From contig NZ_CAJUCP010000067.1 of NCBI RefSeq assembly GCF_910585425.1, forward strand, positions 1-30,445: a DNA stretch of 30,445 bases, written 5' to 3'. This stretch comes from an uncultured Acetatifactor sp. (lineage in GTDB: Bacteria; Bacillota; Clostridia; Lachnospirales; Lachnospiraceae). This document shows, one piece after another, positions 1 through 8,690 of the stretch (positions are counted from its first letter, which is position 1; every line of letters starts with the position of its first letter). The translations under genes and the position numbers were made by a program. Below the pieces are notes generated by a model that was not told the DNA's origin, did not search any database, and saw nothing but the letters and a program-made list of their open reading frames with translations.

Positions 1-174
1 GTTATGGGTGTCAGTCTTCTCCTAAAGATTATGGTGCTAACTTCTAAACACGGGGTTTTTTCCATCATATACCATACGGGGCGCAATTGCAAGAGACGGG
101 AGAGCAGAGAGCAGGAAGACTTCGAATAATCCCAGATTGAAAAAATGAAAAATGAAAAAAATTTGAAATTCTAC

Positions 175-203
175 TTGACAGACAGGAAGATATGCCTTAT
201 ACT
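175..203 (+). promoter_or_regulatory. Promoter of the tRNA-Gly gene
   Basis: A consensus -35 TTGACA (175-180) and a -10 TATACT (198-203) are separated by 17 bp, 37 bp before the tRNA. The 170 bases upstream are AT-rich with no credible reading frame. This is a textbook housekeeping-sigma promoter by sequence. Confidence 0.85.
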
Positions 204-240
204 AATACAAGTCGGGCGGTCATGGTAGCCTGTAAGCAAT

Positions 241-313
241 GCGATAGTGGCTCAGTTGGTAGAGCGCCACCTTGCCAAGGTGGAAATCGCGGGTTCGAGT
301 CCCGTCTATCGCT
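241..313 (+). tRNA. tRNA-Gly (anticodon GCC)
   Basis: The acceptor stem GCGATAG (241-247) pairs perfectly with CTATCGC (306-312), and T313 is the discriminator. The anticodon arm is CCACC-TTGCCAA-GGTGG, so the anticodon is GCC, which reads glycine GGC/GGT codons. The T loop has the usual GGTTCGAGTCC form. CCA is not encoded. A run of six T (313-318) directly after the gene probably serves as terminator. Single tRNA genes are common integration points, and an AT-rich gene pair follows immediately. Confidence 0.95.
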
Positions 314-410
314 TTTTTGTTATAGTTACATATTTTATTGAGGAGGATAATCAAACTTGGGTTTGGTTATTTTTTATATATACAGATTTTTTCTGAGGAG
401 ATAATGGGAC

Positions 411-893
411 ATGATAAATATAATATCTAAAGACAGGGTGGAAGACATAAAAGATAAATATGGAAACATGGTATATATCGAATTTCCCTGGCAGTTGTTC
501 TATAATGCCTCAAAGGTGCTGAACCAACTAGGGGAATATGAGGAGATAGAGCGGGTGATTCGCGAGGTAGAGGGATGCGAACCGCTGCCGGGAAAGCAGT
601 TCAGAAGCAAATTCAACGGTGAGACATTGGGGATAAGCGAACTGTCAACAGGAAGCAAAGTGGTCATATGTATTTATTATCTGATTAAGATAGACATGGT
701 GCAGAACAGGATAATAGACATAACTGATTGCGGGAGCAACGCTATAAAATATATATTGACACATTATAACGAAAGCGAGTTGAACCTGTTTTTAGGGCAT
801 GAGGATTTGCGGGATGATTTTGCGTGTGAGTTCATGCTGAATGGCAATATGGCGCACCATTTATTCGAGATAAGTGAGGGGATGCATGAGTAA
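411..893 (+). CDS. Small DUF4869-like protein of unknown function
   Basis: This 160-residue soluble protein has no signal peptide or membrane segment. From memory its middle resembles the DUF4869 family: an L-S-T-G-S-K motif, a hydrophobic strand, then a DITDCGSNAIKYIL stretch (C-G-x-N-A) before an acidic tail. The family has no established function, and the match is by eye. The start ATG at 411 has a GAGGAG ribosome binding site at 395-400. Its last codons overlap the start of the next gene by 8 nt (ATG at 886), so the two are probably translationally coupled and may act together. The gene is AT-rich and uses many ATA codons, unlike the GC-rich genes downstream, which suggests horizontal transfer. 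It sits directly behind tRNA-Gly. Confidence 0.75.
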   Translation: MINIISKDRVEDIKDKYGNMVYIEFPWQLFYNASKVLNQLGEYEEIERVIREVEGCEPLPGKQFRSKFNGETLGISELSTGSKVVICIYYLIKIDMVQNRIIDITDCGSNAIKYILTHYNESELNLFLGHEDLRDDFACEFMLNGNMAHHLFEISEGMHE

Positions 894-1314
894 GAGGATA
901 CAGTTTACACTGGGGACATACCGCATAGACATTCAGTTGAATACGCGCATAACGACCATTTGGGGCTACACGGCCACTGGCAAGACCTTGATATATAATT
1001 TGATCAGGGATTATAAAATGATAACAGGAGCAAAGGGTTTTGTGCTCCTGAAGGCGGACAATGAGGATGATGTGGAACCGGTAAGCGTAATCGGCAAATT
1101 AAAGAATGCGAATGACAGCGTAGTAGTGATAGATAATGCGGATCATATATTGAGAAGCGAAGAAGTATATGAGTTCATCCTGGAGGATTATTCCAGAGGA
1201 AACTATTATATACTGCTCGGACGCGATACAAGACTTGTGCATAAAGTAAGCGACATAGCCAGGCCCAGCATTAAGGGCAATGACATATCCATAAAGTATT
1301 TGTCTGGAGGTTGA
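886..1314 (+). CDS. Small P-loop NTPase-like protein, partner of the preceding gene
   Basis: This protein of about 142 residues starts at ATG 886; an in-frame GTG lies at 874. The ATG start is preferred because a GAGGGG ribosome binding site precedes it. A Walker A motif GYTATGKT lies near residues 27-34, and a Walker B-like strand VVVIDNAD lies near residues 81-88. A short beta-rich N-terminus, GTYRIDIQL, resembles the start of an ABC- or AAA-type ATPase fold. The protein is far shorter than a normal AAA or ABC ATPase and lacks a visible signature or sensor motif, so it looks like a minimal P-loop domain that may use or sense nucleotide. It overlaps the upstream DUF4869-like gene and shares its AT-rich composition. 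A defence or toxin-antitoxin role is only a guess. Confidence 0.75.
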   Translation: MSKRIQFTLGTYRIDIQLNTRITTIWGYTATGKTLIYNLIRDYKMITGAKGFVLLKADNEDDVEPVSVIGKLKNANDSVVVIDNADHILRSEEVYEFILEDYSRGNYYILLGRDTRLVHKVSDIARPSIKGNDISIKYLSGG

Positions 1315-1339
1315 GAGATAAGTCCTGTATTTATACAGA

Positions 1340-1369
1340 AGCCCTGGCGCAGGGATGGCCGGGGCTTTT
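1340..1369 (+). terminator. Probable rho-independent terminator
   Basis: AGCCCTGGC (1340-1348) pairs with GGCCGGGGCT (1357-1366), allowing one wobble, and TTTT follows (1366-1369). It lies 25 bp after the P-loop gene stop and separates it from the convergent vanT end. Confidence 0.6.
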
Positions 1370-1403
1370 CTGTCGGTGGTTTTGGGGCGGGAGCCGCGCC
1401 GTG

Positions 1404-4043
1404 CTATACGGTCACCCGGTCCAGGCGGGCTCCCAGGCGGCTCAGGATTTCGTTGGTGATGGTGCCGCACTGCTCGGCTATCTGGCCTACCGTGATCTCC
1501 TCCCCCCGGTCGGCACCGATGATTACGGCCGTGTCTCCGGGCTGGATCCGGGGAATCCCGCTGACGTCCACGATGGTCTGATCCATACAGATCCTGCCGA
1601 TGATGGGGGCCCTGTGGCCGCCGATCAGGACGCTGCCCTTGCCGTGGGAAAGCTCCCTGGGCAGACCGTCCGCGTAGCCGATGGAGACGGCGGCGATCCG
1701 CATGTCCTCTTCGGCAGTAAAGGCGATGCCATAGCCTGCGCCCTCACCGGCATAGAGGGGCCTCACGGAGACCACCTTTGCCTTCAGGGACAGGACAGGC
1801 TTCAGGATGCCTTTCCATGGGCCTGTGTCTGCCTCAGTGCTCATGACCCCGTAGAGGGCGATGCCCGGGCGGACATAGTCTGCCGCCAGCTTCAGCTCTG
1901 CCGAGGCGATCCGCCGCTCCGCAAAGCGCCTGGACTGCTCCTCCCGCAGGCCGCTGCGGCCCTGTAGCAGGGTCAGGAGGCCATAGCTGGCCAGCAGATG
2001 CAGGCTGGGGCAGGGACAGCCCGCCTCCTTCAGATAGTCCACCACCTGATAGAAGGCCCTGACCTGGGCCTCGGTGAAGGCCCTGTGCTCCGGCAGGGGC
2101 GAATCGGAGGCGCACAGGTGGGTGAAGAGCCCGTCGATGACGATGTGGGGCAGGTCATATACGGCCCGGATATCATCGATTTCCTCACAGCGTATGCCCA
2201 GGCGGTGCATGCCGGTATCGATGCCGATATGGACATGGATGTCCGCTTCCGCCTGGCTCAGCAGGCAGGCGTACGGGTAGTCTATGACAGTCTGGGTCAG
2301 CTGATATTGGGCCAGCAGGGGGAAGTCCTCGGGGGGCGTATAGCCCAGTATGAGGATTTCGCCCCGGATGTCCGCCTCCCGCAGCTCTATGGCCTCGCCG
2401 ATGCCGGCCACGCAGAACGCGTCCACGCCCAGAGCGTTCAGCTCCCTGGAGATCAGGACGGCCCCATGGCCATACCCCTGGGCCTTGACGGCGGGCATCA
2501 GGCGGCAGCCCTGGGGAAGCCGGGCGCGCAGCGTGTCCACATTGTGGGCCAGCGCCCGGGTGTCCACCTCGATCCAGGCCCGGGAGGCGGGGGAAGCCCT
2601 GTGCAGGGGACCTGCCGCCTCTCTGTACCCGGCATGGCTCTCGGATTGCTCCTCCGGGAAATCCTCCTCTGTGGCATAGCCGTCTGCTTCCATATGCGCC
2701 GCAGCGTCCTCCTCCGGGCCGTCCGTCAGGGGGATCCCGTCACTGAGACCGGCCTCCTCCATATAGGCCTCCCCATAGGCTCCCTCCGCCTCCTGAGAGT
2801 AATCGTAATTAAACTCATCTTCGCGCGCCATATCGAATTCTCCTTCCGCCATATCTCCCATATTGTCCCAATCGCTGTCCCAATCGTCCTCCGCGCTCTC
2901 CTCCGTCCATGCGCCGTCGGAAGCCTCAGGCCGCTTTCTGCTCTGTCCGCGGGCTGCTCCGCGGGCCACAGGGCCTGCTTCCCCGGCGGACTGGCGGCGG
3001 GCTTTTAACATGCTCTGGAGCCATACCATGGCGAAGGCGGCGGCCACGGACAGGAAAGACACCGCCAGGTAATGGACGAGGCTGTTGTCCACCAGCAGCC
3101 CCGTCAGGCCCAGGGGCTTCGCGATGCCTCTCACCACCACGATGAAGGCCGGGTGCAGCACGTAGATCCAGGTGGAGACCGTCCGGAAGGCCCCGTCGGA
3201 TTTCGCGGGGATGCACAGCAGGAACCGGTACAGGAAGAACATCACAGGAACCAACAGCAGGTACATGCTGTCATGGCGCTGTAATTCAAAATGCCGCAGC
3301 AGGAACGCCTCCCCGGTCATCAGGGCAAAGGACAGGACGGAGAGGGAGCAGAGGAACAGGCGCTTCTCGGAAAGCTCCCTGCCGTCCTGGCCCTGCGCCG
3401 CCCCCGCCATCCAGGCCCCCAGCACCAAAAACAGGGGTGCCAGGAACAGCCCGTTTCGGGTGTAGGAGGAAATCTGGAACAGGAACCCGTAGAAAGCCTC
3501 CAGCGCGGGCACCTTCTCCACCAGCCCGTAATAGCTGTCGCCCAACAGGCCGATCGCATACAGCACGGCGGATACGGCCGTCATGGCCCCCAGGCTCAGG
3601 AACCTGCTCAGCAGATACACCAGCGCCACTCCCATGATGCAGGCCGGGAAGTACCACAGATGGTAAAAGGTGCCGTCAAAGAAAAGCATGCGCAGCAAGG
3701 TGCCGACAGACATGTCTTCATAATGCCCTGCATAGATGCCCACCGGCAGGTACAGGATGATGCAGAACAGATAGAGCATGGAAGTCTTGGCAAGAAATTT
3801 CCGGAACCGCACCATGCTTTTCGTGGAGGGCGCAGCCTTGCCAGACGGCAGGAAGCCCGCCACCACGAAATGCCCTGTCACCATGAAGAAGAAAGGCACG
3901 GCGATCCGCGCCAGCACCCTGGTGAGAAAAAAATCCGCCCCTTCATGGAATGTGGCCAGGGGCGAGGTATGGATAGCGATGACTGCCAGGGCGGCAATGA
4001 TCCGAAATCTGTCCAGCCAGCCGTAATTGGGTTTCGTCCGCAT
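1404..4043 (-). CDS. vanT: VanT-type membrane-bound serine/alanine racemase
   Basis: This 879-residue fusion should supply D-Ser for D-Ala-D-Ser precursors. Residues 1-345 form an acyltransferase_3-type membrane domain with about ten hydrophobic segments and an early WLDRFRIIAALAVIAIHTSP motif containing H25. Residues of about 490-879 form a PLP-dependent alanine racemase-fold domain. It starts WIEVDTRALAHNV and carries the PLP lysine K520 in AVKAQGYGHG, a GYG tyrosine segment, IGYADGLPR and ICMDQTIVDV. Between them lies an unusually long acidic linker (about 350-480) rich in E, D, G and A; VanT proteins are usually near 700 residues. The start ATG at 4043 lies 4 nt after the vanXY stop, with GGAGG at 4051-4055, so the genes are coupled. 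The operon order vanG-vanXY-vanT is as in VanG clusters. Confidence 0.9.
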   Translation of the reverse strand: MRTKPNYGWLDRFRIIAALAVIAIHTSPLATFHEGADFFLTRVLARIAVPFFFMVTGHFVVAGFLPSGKAAPSTKSMVRFRKFLAKTSMLYLFCIILYLPVGIYAGHYEDMSVGTLLRMLFFDGTFYHLWYFPACIMGVALVYLLSRFLSLGAMTAVSAVLYAIGLLGDSYYGLVEKVPALEAFYGFLFQISSYTRNGLFLAPLFLVLGAWMAGAAQGQDGRELSEKRLFLCSLSVLSFALMTGEAFLLRHFELQRHDSMYLLLVPVMFFLYRFLLCIPAKSDGAFRTVSTWIYVLHPAFIVVVRGIAKPLGLTGLLVDNSLVHYLAVSFLSVAAAFAMVWLQSMLKARRQSAGEAGPVARGAARGQSRKRPEASDGAWTEESAEDDWDSDWDNMGDMAEGEFDMAREDEFNYDYSQEAEGAYGEAYMEEAGLSDGIPLTDGPEEDAAAHMEADGYATEEDFPEEQSESHAGYREAAGPLHRASPASRAWIEVDTRALAHNVDTLRARLPQGCRLMPAVKAQGYGHGAVLISRELNALGVDAFCVAGIGEAIELREADIRGEILILGYTPPEDFPLLAQYQLTQTVIDYPYACLLSQAEADIHVHIGIDTGMHRLGIRCEEIDDIRAVYDLPHIVIDGLFTHLCASDSPLPEHRAFTEAQVRAFYQVVDYLKEAGCPCPSLHLLASYGLLTLLQGRSGLREEQSRRFAERRIASAELKLAADYVRPGIALYGVMSTEADTGPWKGILKPVLSLKAKVVSVRPLYAGEGAGYGIAFTAEEDMRIAAVSIGYADGLPRELSHGKGSVLIGGHRAPIIGRICMDQTIVDVSGIPRIQPGDTAVIIGADRGEEITVGQIAEQCGTITNEILSRLGARLDRVTV

Positions 4044-4047
4044 CTGT

Positions 4048-4800
4048 CTACCTCCATTCTGTCAAAATAAAGCCGTCCGCATTGTTGCCGGACAGAGACC
4101 AGGACGCCTCTTCCGGCAGCTGTAGGGTAACCGGCTCCGGACCTGCTTCGATATAGGAGATGCGGGCCTTTCGCCCGTCATCCGCCGTGAAGCACAGGCC
4201 CTCTCCTCTGTAAGGATACTGTCTCAGATAATCTATGTATTCCTCCAGGGCCATATTCCGGCTCTGGATGATCGCGGCATGGGGCGTTCCCACATAGCGG
4301 AAGTGCCAGGGCTCATGGCCGATGCCGGTAATGCCTTCCTTCCCCTCCGGGTAGCGCAGGATGAAGCCGTGGCCCGCGGCGCCCCTGCGGAAGTCCCCGC
4401 AGGGGCCGGTATAGGGGAAGTCCGGGCGGATGAAGTCGATCTGCTCCCGCTTTGCCCCCAGGTCGATGGCCAGGCCGGTCTGGTGCTCGCTGTGCCCCGG
4501 CAGGGCCACATAGGTGCGGGTGAACTCCGGGCCGTTCTCCCGGAGGCTGCCGTCCCAGATTTCCTGCTGCTCCCTCCGGGAGCGCCAGGCGCTGACAAAG
4601 GCGATATGCCGCCAGCCGTCTATCTCGTCCATCAGGCGTGCCAGCGCTTGGGCGGCGGGGCGCCTGAGCAGGACGGCGGGGGCGGATTCCGCCACAGGGG
4701 CCAGGTCCGCCGCCGCGCTTTCATGGAGGGCATGGGACTGATTCACCAGAATCAGGTCGCCCCTGTGTATGTCGTCGTGAGTCAAGGACAAGGTCTTCAT
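4048..4800 (-). CDS. vanXY: VanXY-type D,D-peptidase
   Basis: This 250-residue zinc D,D-dipeptidase/carboxypeptidase of the VanY/VanX (peptidase M15) family removes D-Ala-ending dipeptides or pentapeptide tails, so that D-Ser-ending precursors dominate. The zinc site is visible: S104-x-H106-x-x-G-x-A-x-D113 (GHSEHQTGLAIDLG) and E163-P-W-H166 (GHEPWHFRYVG). R73 in SAWRS is the usual substrate-binding arginine. There is no signal peptide or membrane anchor, and the N-terminus begins MKTLSLTHDDIHRGDLILVN. Both features fit cytoplasmic VanXY better than membrane-anchored VanY. The ribosome binding site GGGAG lies about 5 nt before ATG 4800. It is the middle gene of the three-gene operon. Confidence 0.88.
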   Translation of the reverse strand: MKTLSLTHDDIHRGDLILVNQSHALHESAAADLAPVAESAPAVLLRRPAAQALARLMDEIDGWRHIAFVSAWRSRREQQEIWDGSLRENGPEFTRTYVALPGHSEHQTGLAIDLGAKREQIDFIRPDFPYTGPCGDFRRGAAGHGFILRYPEGKEGITGIGHEPWHFRYVGTPHAAIIQSRNMALEEYIDYLRQYPYRGEGLCFTADDGRKARISYIEAGPEPVTLQLPEEASWSLSGNNADGFILTEWR

Positions 4801-4876
4801 ATAACTCCCTTTGCAAATCGGTTCCGTGAAAGGACGCCGCGGCAGCCCTGCAGCCGTCCGGAATCCGTGTCTAGCG

Positions 4877-5935
4877 CTACGCCCGGGCCGTGTCCAGGCC
4901 CAGCTCCAGGATCCGGGAGATTACTTCCCGGAAAGGAATCCCGGCGGCCTTCATCATGCCGGGATAGCGGCTGTGCTCCGTGAAGCCGGGAATGGTATTC
5001 ACCTCGTTGAAGACGACCTCGCCTTCCGGCGTCAGGAACATGTCCACCCTTGCGAAGCCCGCGCAGCCCAGGGCCCTGTAGATGCGCTTGGCGGTCTCCT
5101 TGATCTCCGCGGCCTTGGCCGGGTCTATCCTGGCGGGTACGTGGATGGCGGAGGTCTTCAGGGTGTATTTTTCCGTAAAGTCGAAGAAGCCGCCGGAGAG
5201 CTCGATCTCGTCCACCTCGCCGGTGATCAGGTCCCTGTTGCCCAGCACGGCGCAGCCCACCTCGAAGCCGGGGATGTTCTCCTCCAGGAGCACCTGGCTG
5301 TCATAGCGGAAGGCCAGGGCCACCGCCGGGGCAAGCTGCTCCCTGCCGGAGACCTTGGTGACGCCGTAGGAGGAGCCTGCCTTCACGGGCTTCACATAGA
5401 CGGGATAGCCGATTTTCTCCGCGAAGCGCTCCATCTCCTCCGCGGTGGTATCCGGATCCATCACCAGGTGCATGGGCACCCGCACGCCCTCCAGGCTCAC
5501 CAGCCTGTGGGCCCTGTCCTTGTCCATCCCCAGGGCGGAGGACAAAGTGCCGCAGCCCGCGATGGGGATGCCGGAGAGCTCCAGCAGGCCCTGCAGGGTG
5601 CCGTCCTCGCCGTTGCCGCCGTGGAGCACCGGGAAGGCGATGTCCAGGGGCACGCGGGATACGCCCTCCTTCCCCAGCAATAGCAGGCAGTTCTCGCCGC
5701 GGTTGGGGGAGAGGACCGCGGGGGTGCAGACCGCGGGGTTCTGCCAGGAGTCGTCCAGCAGCCTGTCCACGGGGCCCGCGTAATGGAACCATTCTCCCTT
5801 CTGGGAGATGCCGATCAGCACGGGCTCGTACTTTTCTCTGTCCAGGTTCAGGATCACCCCGGAAGCCGAGGACAGGGAGACGCTGTACTCCGGGGAGCAG
5901 CCCCCGAAGAAGATGCCTACATTTATCTTTTTCAT
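4877..5935 (-). CDS. vanG: VanG-type D-alanine--D-serine ligase
   Basis: This 352-residue ATP-grasp ligase joins D-Ala to a second D-amino acid. N-terminal GGCSPEYSVSLSSA (11-24), HGGNGEDG (105-112), the ATP-binding VKPVKAGSS (181-189), and C-terminal VFNEVNTIPGF (308-318) define the D-Ala-D-X ligase family. The omega-loop region GFFDFTEKYTLKTSAI (E255-K-Y257) resembles D-Ala-D-Ser enzymes of the VanG/VanC type. It lacks the histidine of D-Ala-D-Lac ligases, so D-Ser specificity is inferred. An in-frame ATG at 5947 would add four residues, but its ribosome binding site would be too close; ATG 5935 has AGGATGG at a normal distance. It is the first gene of the operon and is followed by vanXY after a 76-bp gap. 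Confidence 0.88.
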   Translation of the reverse strand: MKKINVGIFFGGCSPEYSVSLSSASGVILNLDREKYEPVLIGISQKGEWFHYAGPVDRLLDDSWQNPAVCTPAVLSPNRGENCLLLLGKEGVSRVPLDIAFPVLHGGNGEDGTLQGLLELSGIPIAGCGTLSSALGMDKDRAHRLVSLEGVRVPMHLVMDPDTTAEEMERFAEKIGYPVYVKPVKAGSSYGVTKVSGREQLAPAVALAFRYDSQVLLEENIPGFEVGCAVLGNRDLITGEVDEIELSGGFFDFTEKYTLKTSAIHVPARIDPAKAAEIKETAKRIYRALGCAGFARVDMFLTPEGEVVFNEVNTIPGFTEHSRYPGMMKAAGIPFREVISRILELGLDTARA

Positions 5936-5972
5936 TATAATGACCATCCTTTTCTTTGATTCTATGTTTTTG

Positions 5973-6000
5973 ACTATACAAGAAATATCCTACAACTAAA
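5973..6000 (-). promoter_or_regulatory. Putative vanG operon promoter
   Basis: On the minus strand a -10 TATAGT (5973-5978) lies 16 bp from a poor -35 TTTAGT (5995-6000), about 38 nt before the vanG start. The weak -35 fits a promoter that needs an activator such as a VanR-type regulator. The 255-bp spacer to the divergent kinase gene is very AT-rich and holds the direct repeat AGATT-A-AGATT around 6024-6034, a possible activator half-site pair. No site has been proven. Confidence 0.5.
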
Positions 6001-6059
6001 GGGCGGAAAAGTAAATAGCGGGAAGATTAAGATTTTTTTAATGATATTATTTTTCTTAT

Positions 6060-6091
6060 TTTACACTTTCCTGAGAAAAATATGATATAGT
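6060..6091 (+). promoter_or_regulatory. Putative promoter of the kinase gene
   Basis: An extended -10 TG-A-TATAGT (6083-6091) is present. A TTTACA at 6060-6065 lies 20 bp away, too far for an ideal -35, although a shifted -10 TATGAT (6081-6086) would leave 15 bp. The ten bases ATGATATAGT recur at 7774-7783 before the response-regulator gene. Confidence 0.45.
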
Positions 6092-6190
6092 AGTGCTGAT
6101 AAGTTGTAAACGGCACGGAGAAGACTGTCCGGGTGGGGCAGCCTTCCGGGCCTGTACCGGTTTGGCGTAACGGGCAGAAGGGAGCTGGCG

Positions 6191-7672
6191 ATGAAATTCA
6201 GGACGCGGCTGCGGGTCACATTCATAATCATCATAGTCCTGCCGTTGATTCTGACGGCGCTGGCGTTCTGTGGGATCGGGCTGTACCTGATGAATGCCCA
6301 GAAGGGATTCCCCATCGTGCGGCTGGACTATACCACCATGACGGAGAACATGCGCCAGGTGGCGGACGCCACGGACAGCGTGTTCTTCGAGCTGAAGGAG
6401 CAGATAGAGGCGGATCCGGCCAGGCTGGCGGACATGGAATATCTGGACATGGTGAGCGCAAGGATTCCCCAAAAGACCACATACATCATCGTGAGGAAAG
6501 AGGACAGCATCTACTACGCGGGAAATCCTGAGGCGGCCGCGGCGATCTTCCAGAGCCTGCCGGGCTTCGGGGAGCGGGGCACCATAGAGAGCGCGGGCAT
6601 CTATTACGATGAGATGGACAAATTCGTAAAGCAGTTGGACTTTATTTTTCCGGACGGCGGCAGGGGGAGCGCCTTCGTGGTCACCAAGGTGAATTCCCTG
6701 ATTTCCAAAAAGCTGCTGGTGGACATGTTCATCGCGATCTTCCTGATCCTGATCTTTACCAGCGTGGTGCTGACCAGGTGGATCCGCAGGGGGGTGTTCA
6801 ATCCCATAGGCGAGCTGAACGTGGCCATGCGCAAGATCAAGGAGGGGAACTTCGATTATTGCCTCCAGACGGACGCCAAGGGGGAGATCGGCGATCTGTA
6901 CCGCAATTATGAGGACATGCGCCTTAGGCTGAAGGAGACCACCGAGGAGAACCGGGCCAGCGAGAAGCAGAACAGGGAGCTGGTCAGCAATATCTCCCAT
7001 GACCTGAAGACCCCGATCACGGCCATCAAGGGGTATGTGGAGGGCATCATGGACGGGGTGGCGGTGACGCCGGAGAAGATGGACAAATACATCAAGACCA
7101 TCTACAACAAGGCCAACGACATGGAGCGGCTGATCAATGAGCTGACCTATTACTCGGGGATAGATAACAACAGGATTCCGTATAATTTCCATCGGATAAA
7201 CGTAGCAGACTATTTCGGGGACTGCGTGGAGGAGGTGGGGCTGGACCTGGAGCAGAGGAGCATCGAGCTGAACTATTCCAACCTGGTGCAGCCGGACACG
7301 GTGGTCATCGCGGATCCGGAGCAGATGAAGAAGGTCATCAACAATATCATCAGCAACAGCGTGAAGTACATGGATAAGCCCAGGGGGACGATCGATATCC
7401 GGATTCTGGACGAGACGGAGTCCATCCGGATCGAGATTGAGGACAACGGCAAGGGCATCGCCCAGAAGGACCTGCCGAAGATATTCGAGCGGTTCTACCG
7501 CACGGACGCCTCCCGGAACTCGGCCCAGGGGGGCAGCGGCATCGGCCTGTCCATCGTGCGGAAGATCATCGAGGACCACGGCGGCTATATCTGGGCCACC
7601 GGCAGGGAGGGCGAGGGCACCTGCATCCATTTCGTGCTGCGCAAGTACATCGAGCTGCAGGACGACAACTAG
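6191..7672 (+). CDS. Membrane sensor histidine kinase, VanS-like by position
   Basis: This 493-residue kinase probably senses a cell-surface signal and phosphorylates the regulator encoded next. TM1 spans about residues 9-32, an extracellular domain of about 145 residues follows, and TM2 (VDMFIAIFLILIFTSVVL) lies near 178-197. A HAMP-like linker spans about 198-250. The dimerisation/phosphoacceptor box NISHDLKTPITAIKGY contains H270. The ATPase domain has an N box (NNIISNSVKYM), a G1 box (DNGKGIA) and a G2 box (GGSGIGLSIV). The start at ATG 6191 has a GGGAG site 6 nt upstream. It diverges from vanG, which suggests vancomycin-responsive control. However, kinase before regulator is the reverse of the usual vanR-vanS order, and this subfamily is widespread, so a general envelope role is possible. 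Confidence 0.88.
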   Translation: MKFRTRLRVTFIIIIVLPLILTALAFCGIGLYLMNAQKGFPIVRLDYTTMTENMRQVADATDSVFFELKEQIEADPARLADMEYLDMVSARIPQKTTYIIVRKEDSIYYAGNPEAAAAIFQSLPGFGERGTIESAGIYYDEMDKFVKQLDFIFPDGGRGSAFVVTKVNSLISKKLLVDMFIAIFLILIFTSVVLTRWIRRGVFNPIGELNVAMRKIKEGNFDYCLQTDAKGEIGDLYRNYEDMRLRLKETTEENRASEKQNRELVSNISHDLKTPITAIKGYVEGIMDGVAVTPEKMDKYIKTIYNKANDMERLINELTYYSGIDNNRIPYNFHRINVADYFGDCVEEVGLDLEQRSIELNYSNLVQPDTVVIADPEQMKKVINNIISNSVKYMDKPRGTIDIRILDETESIRIEIEDNGKGIAQKDLPKIFERFYRTDASRNSAQGGSGIGLSIVRKIIEDHGGYIWATGREGEGTCIHFVLRKYIELQDDN

Positions 7673-7773
7673 TGCGGCATGGCCTGTGGGCGGAAGCGGC
7701 CTGCACGGGACAGGGGGCCGGAGAAGCCGTCGGGCGGGGGACATGGGGGCAGCGGCCTTCATGGAAAGAGGGC

Positions 7774-7783
7774 ATGATATAGT
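7774..7783 (+). promoter_or_regulatory. Candidate extended -10 for the response-regulator gene
   Basis: ATGATATAGT contains a TGnTATAGT extended -10 (7775-7783) in the 173-bp gap after the kinase gene. It is identical to the ten bases at 6082-6091. No convincing -35 is seen. It may give the regulator its own transcription start. Confidence 0.4.
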
Positions 7784-7845
7784 CGATAAATGATTGCAAA
7801 AACGACATAAGGAATATAAGAAGCGTAAGAAAGGGCGGGCGGAGT

Positions 7846-8538
<693 letters not shown>

Positions 8539-8690
8539 AGATACGGTTTCTGTACGGTTTGGGCGGCTGCGCCGATGTGCCCGGAGGCAGGAGGGATTCA
8601 TGGCTCCGGGCATATCCGGAGGGAGGGCTTACGATGCTCTTTGGACGGATTTTGCGGAGGGCAAGCCGGTATGACGGATGAGGAGGGGAT

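Noticed and set aside
1..170. Gene end at the left edge
   Set aside because: AT-rich sequence with stops in all frames; no protein-like stretch found.
1998..3008. 336-codon open frame on the plus strand opposite vanT
   Set aside because: Shadow of the vanT coding strand; no recognisable domain or start signal.
6056..7762. 568-codon open frame on the minus strand opposite the kinase gene
   Set aside because: It is the antisense shadow of a GC-rich gene with all kinase motifs on the plus strand; the product is low-complexity with no domain and no ribosome binding site.
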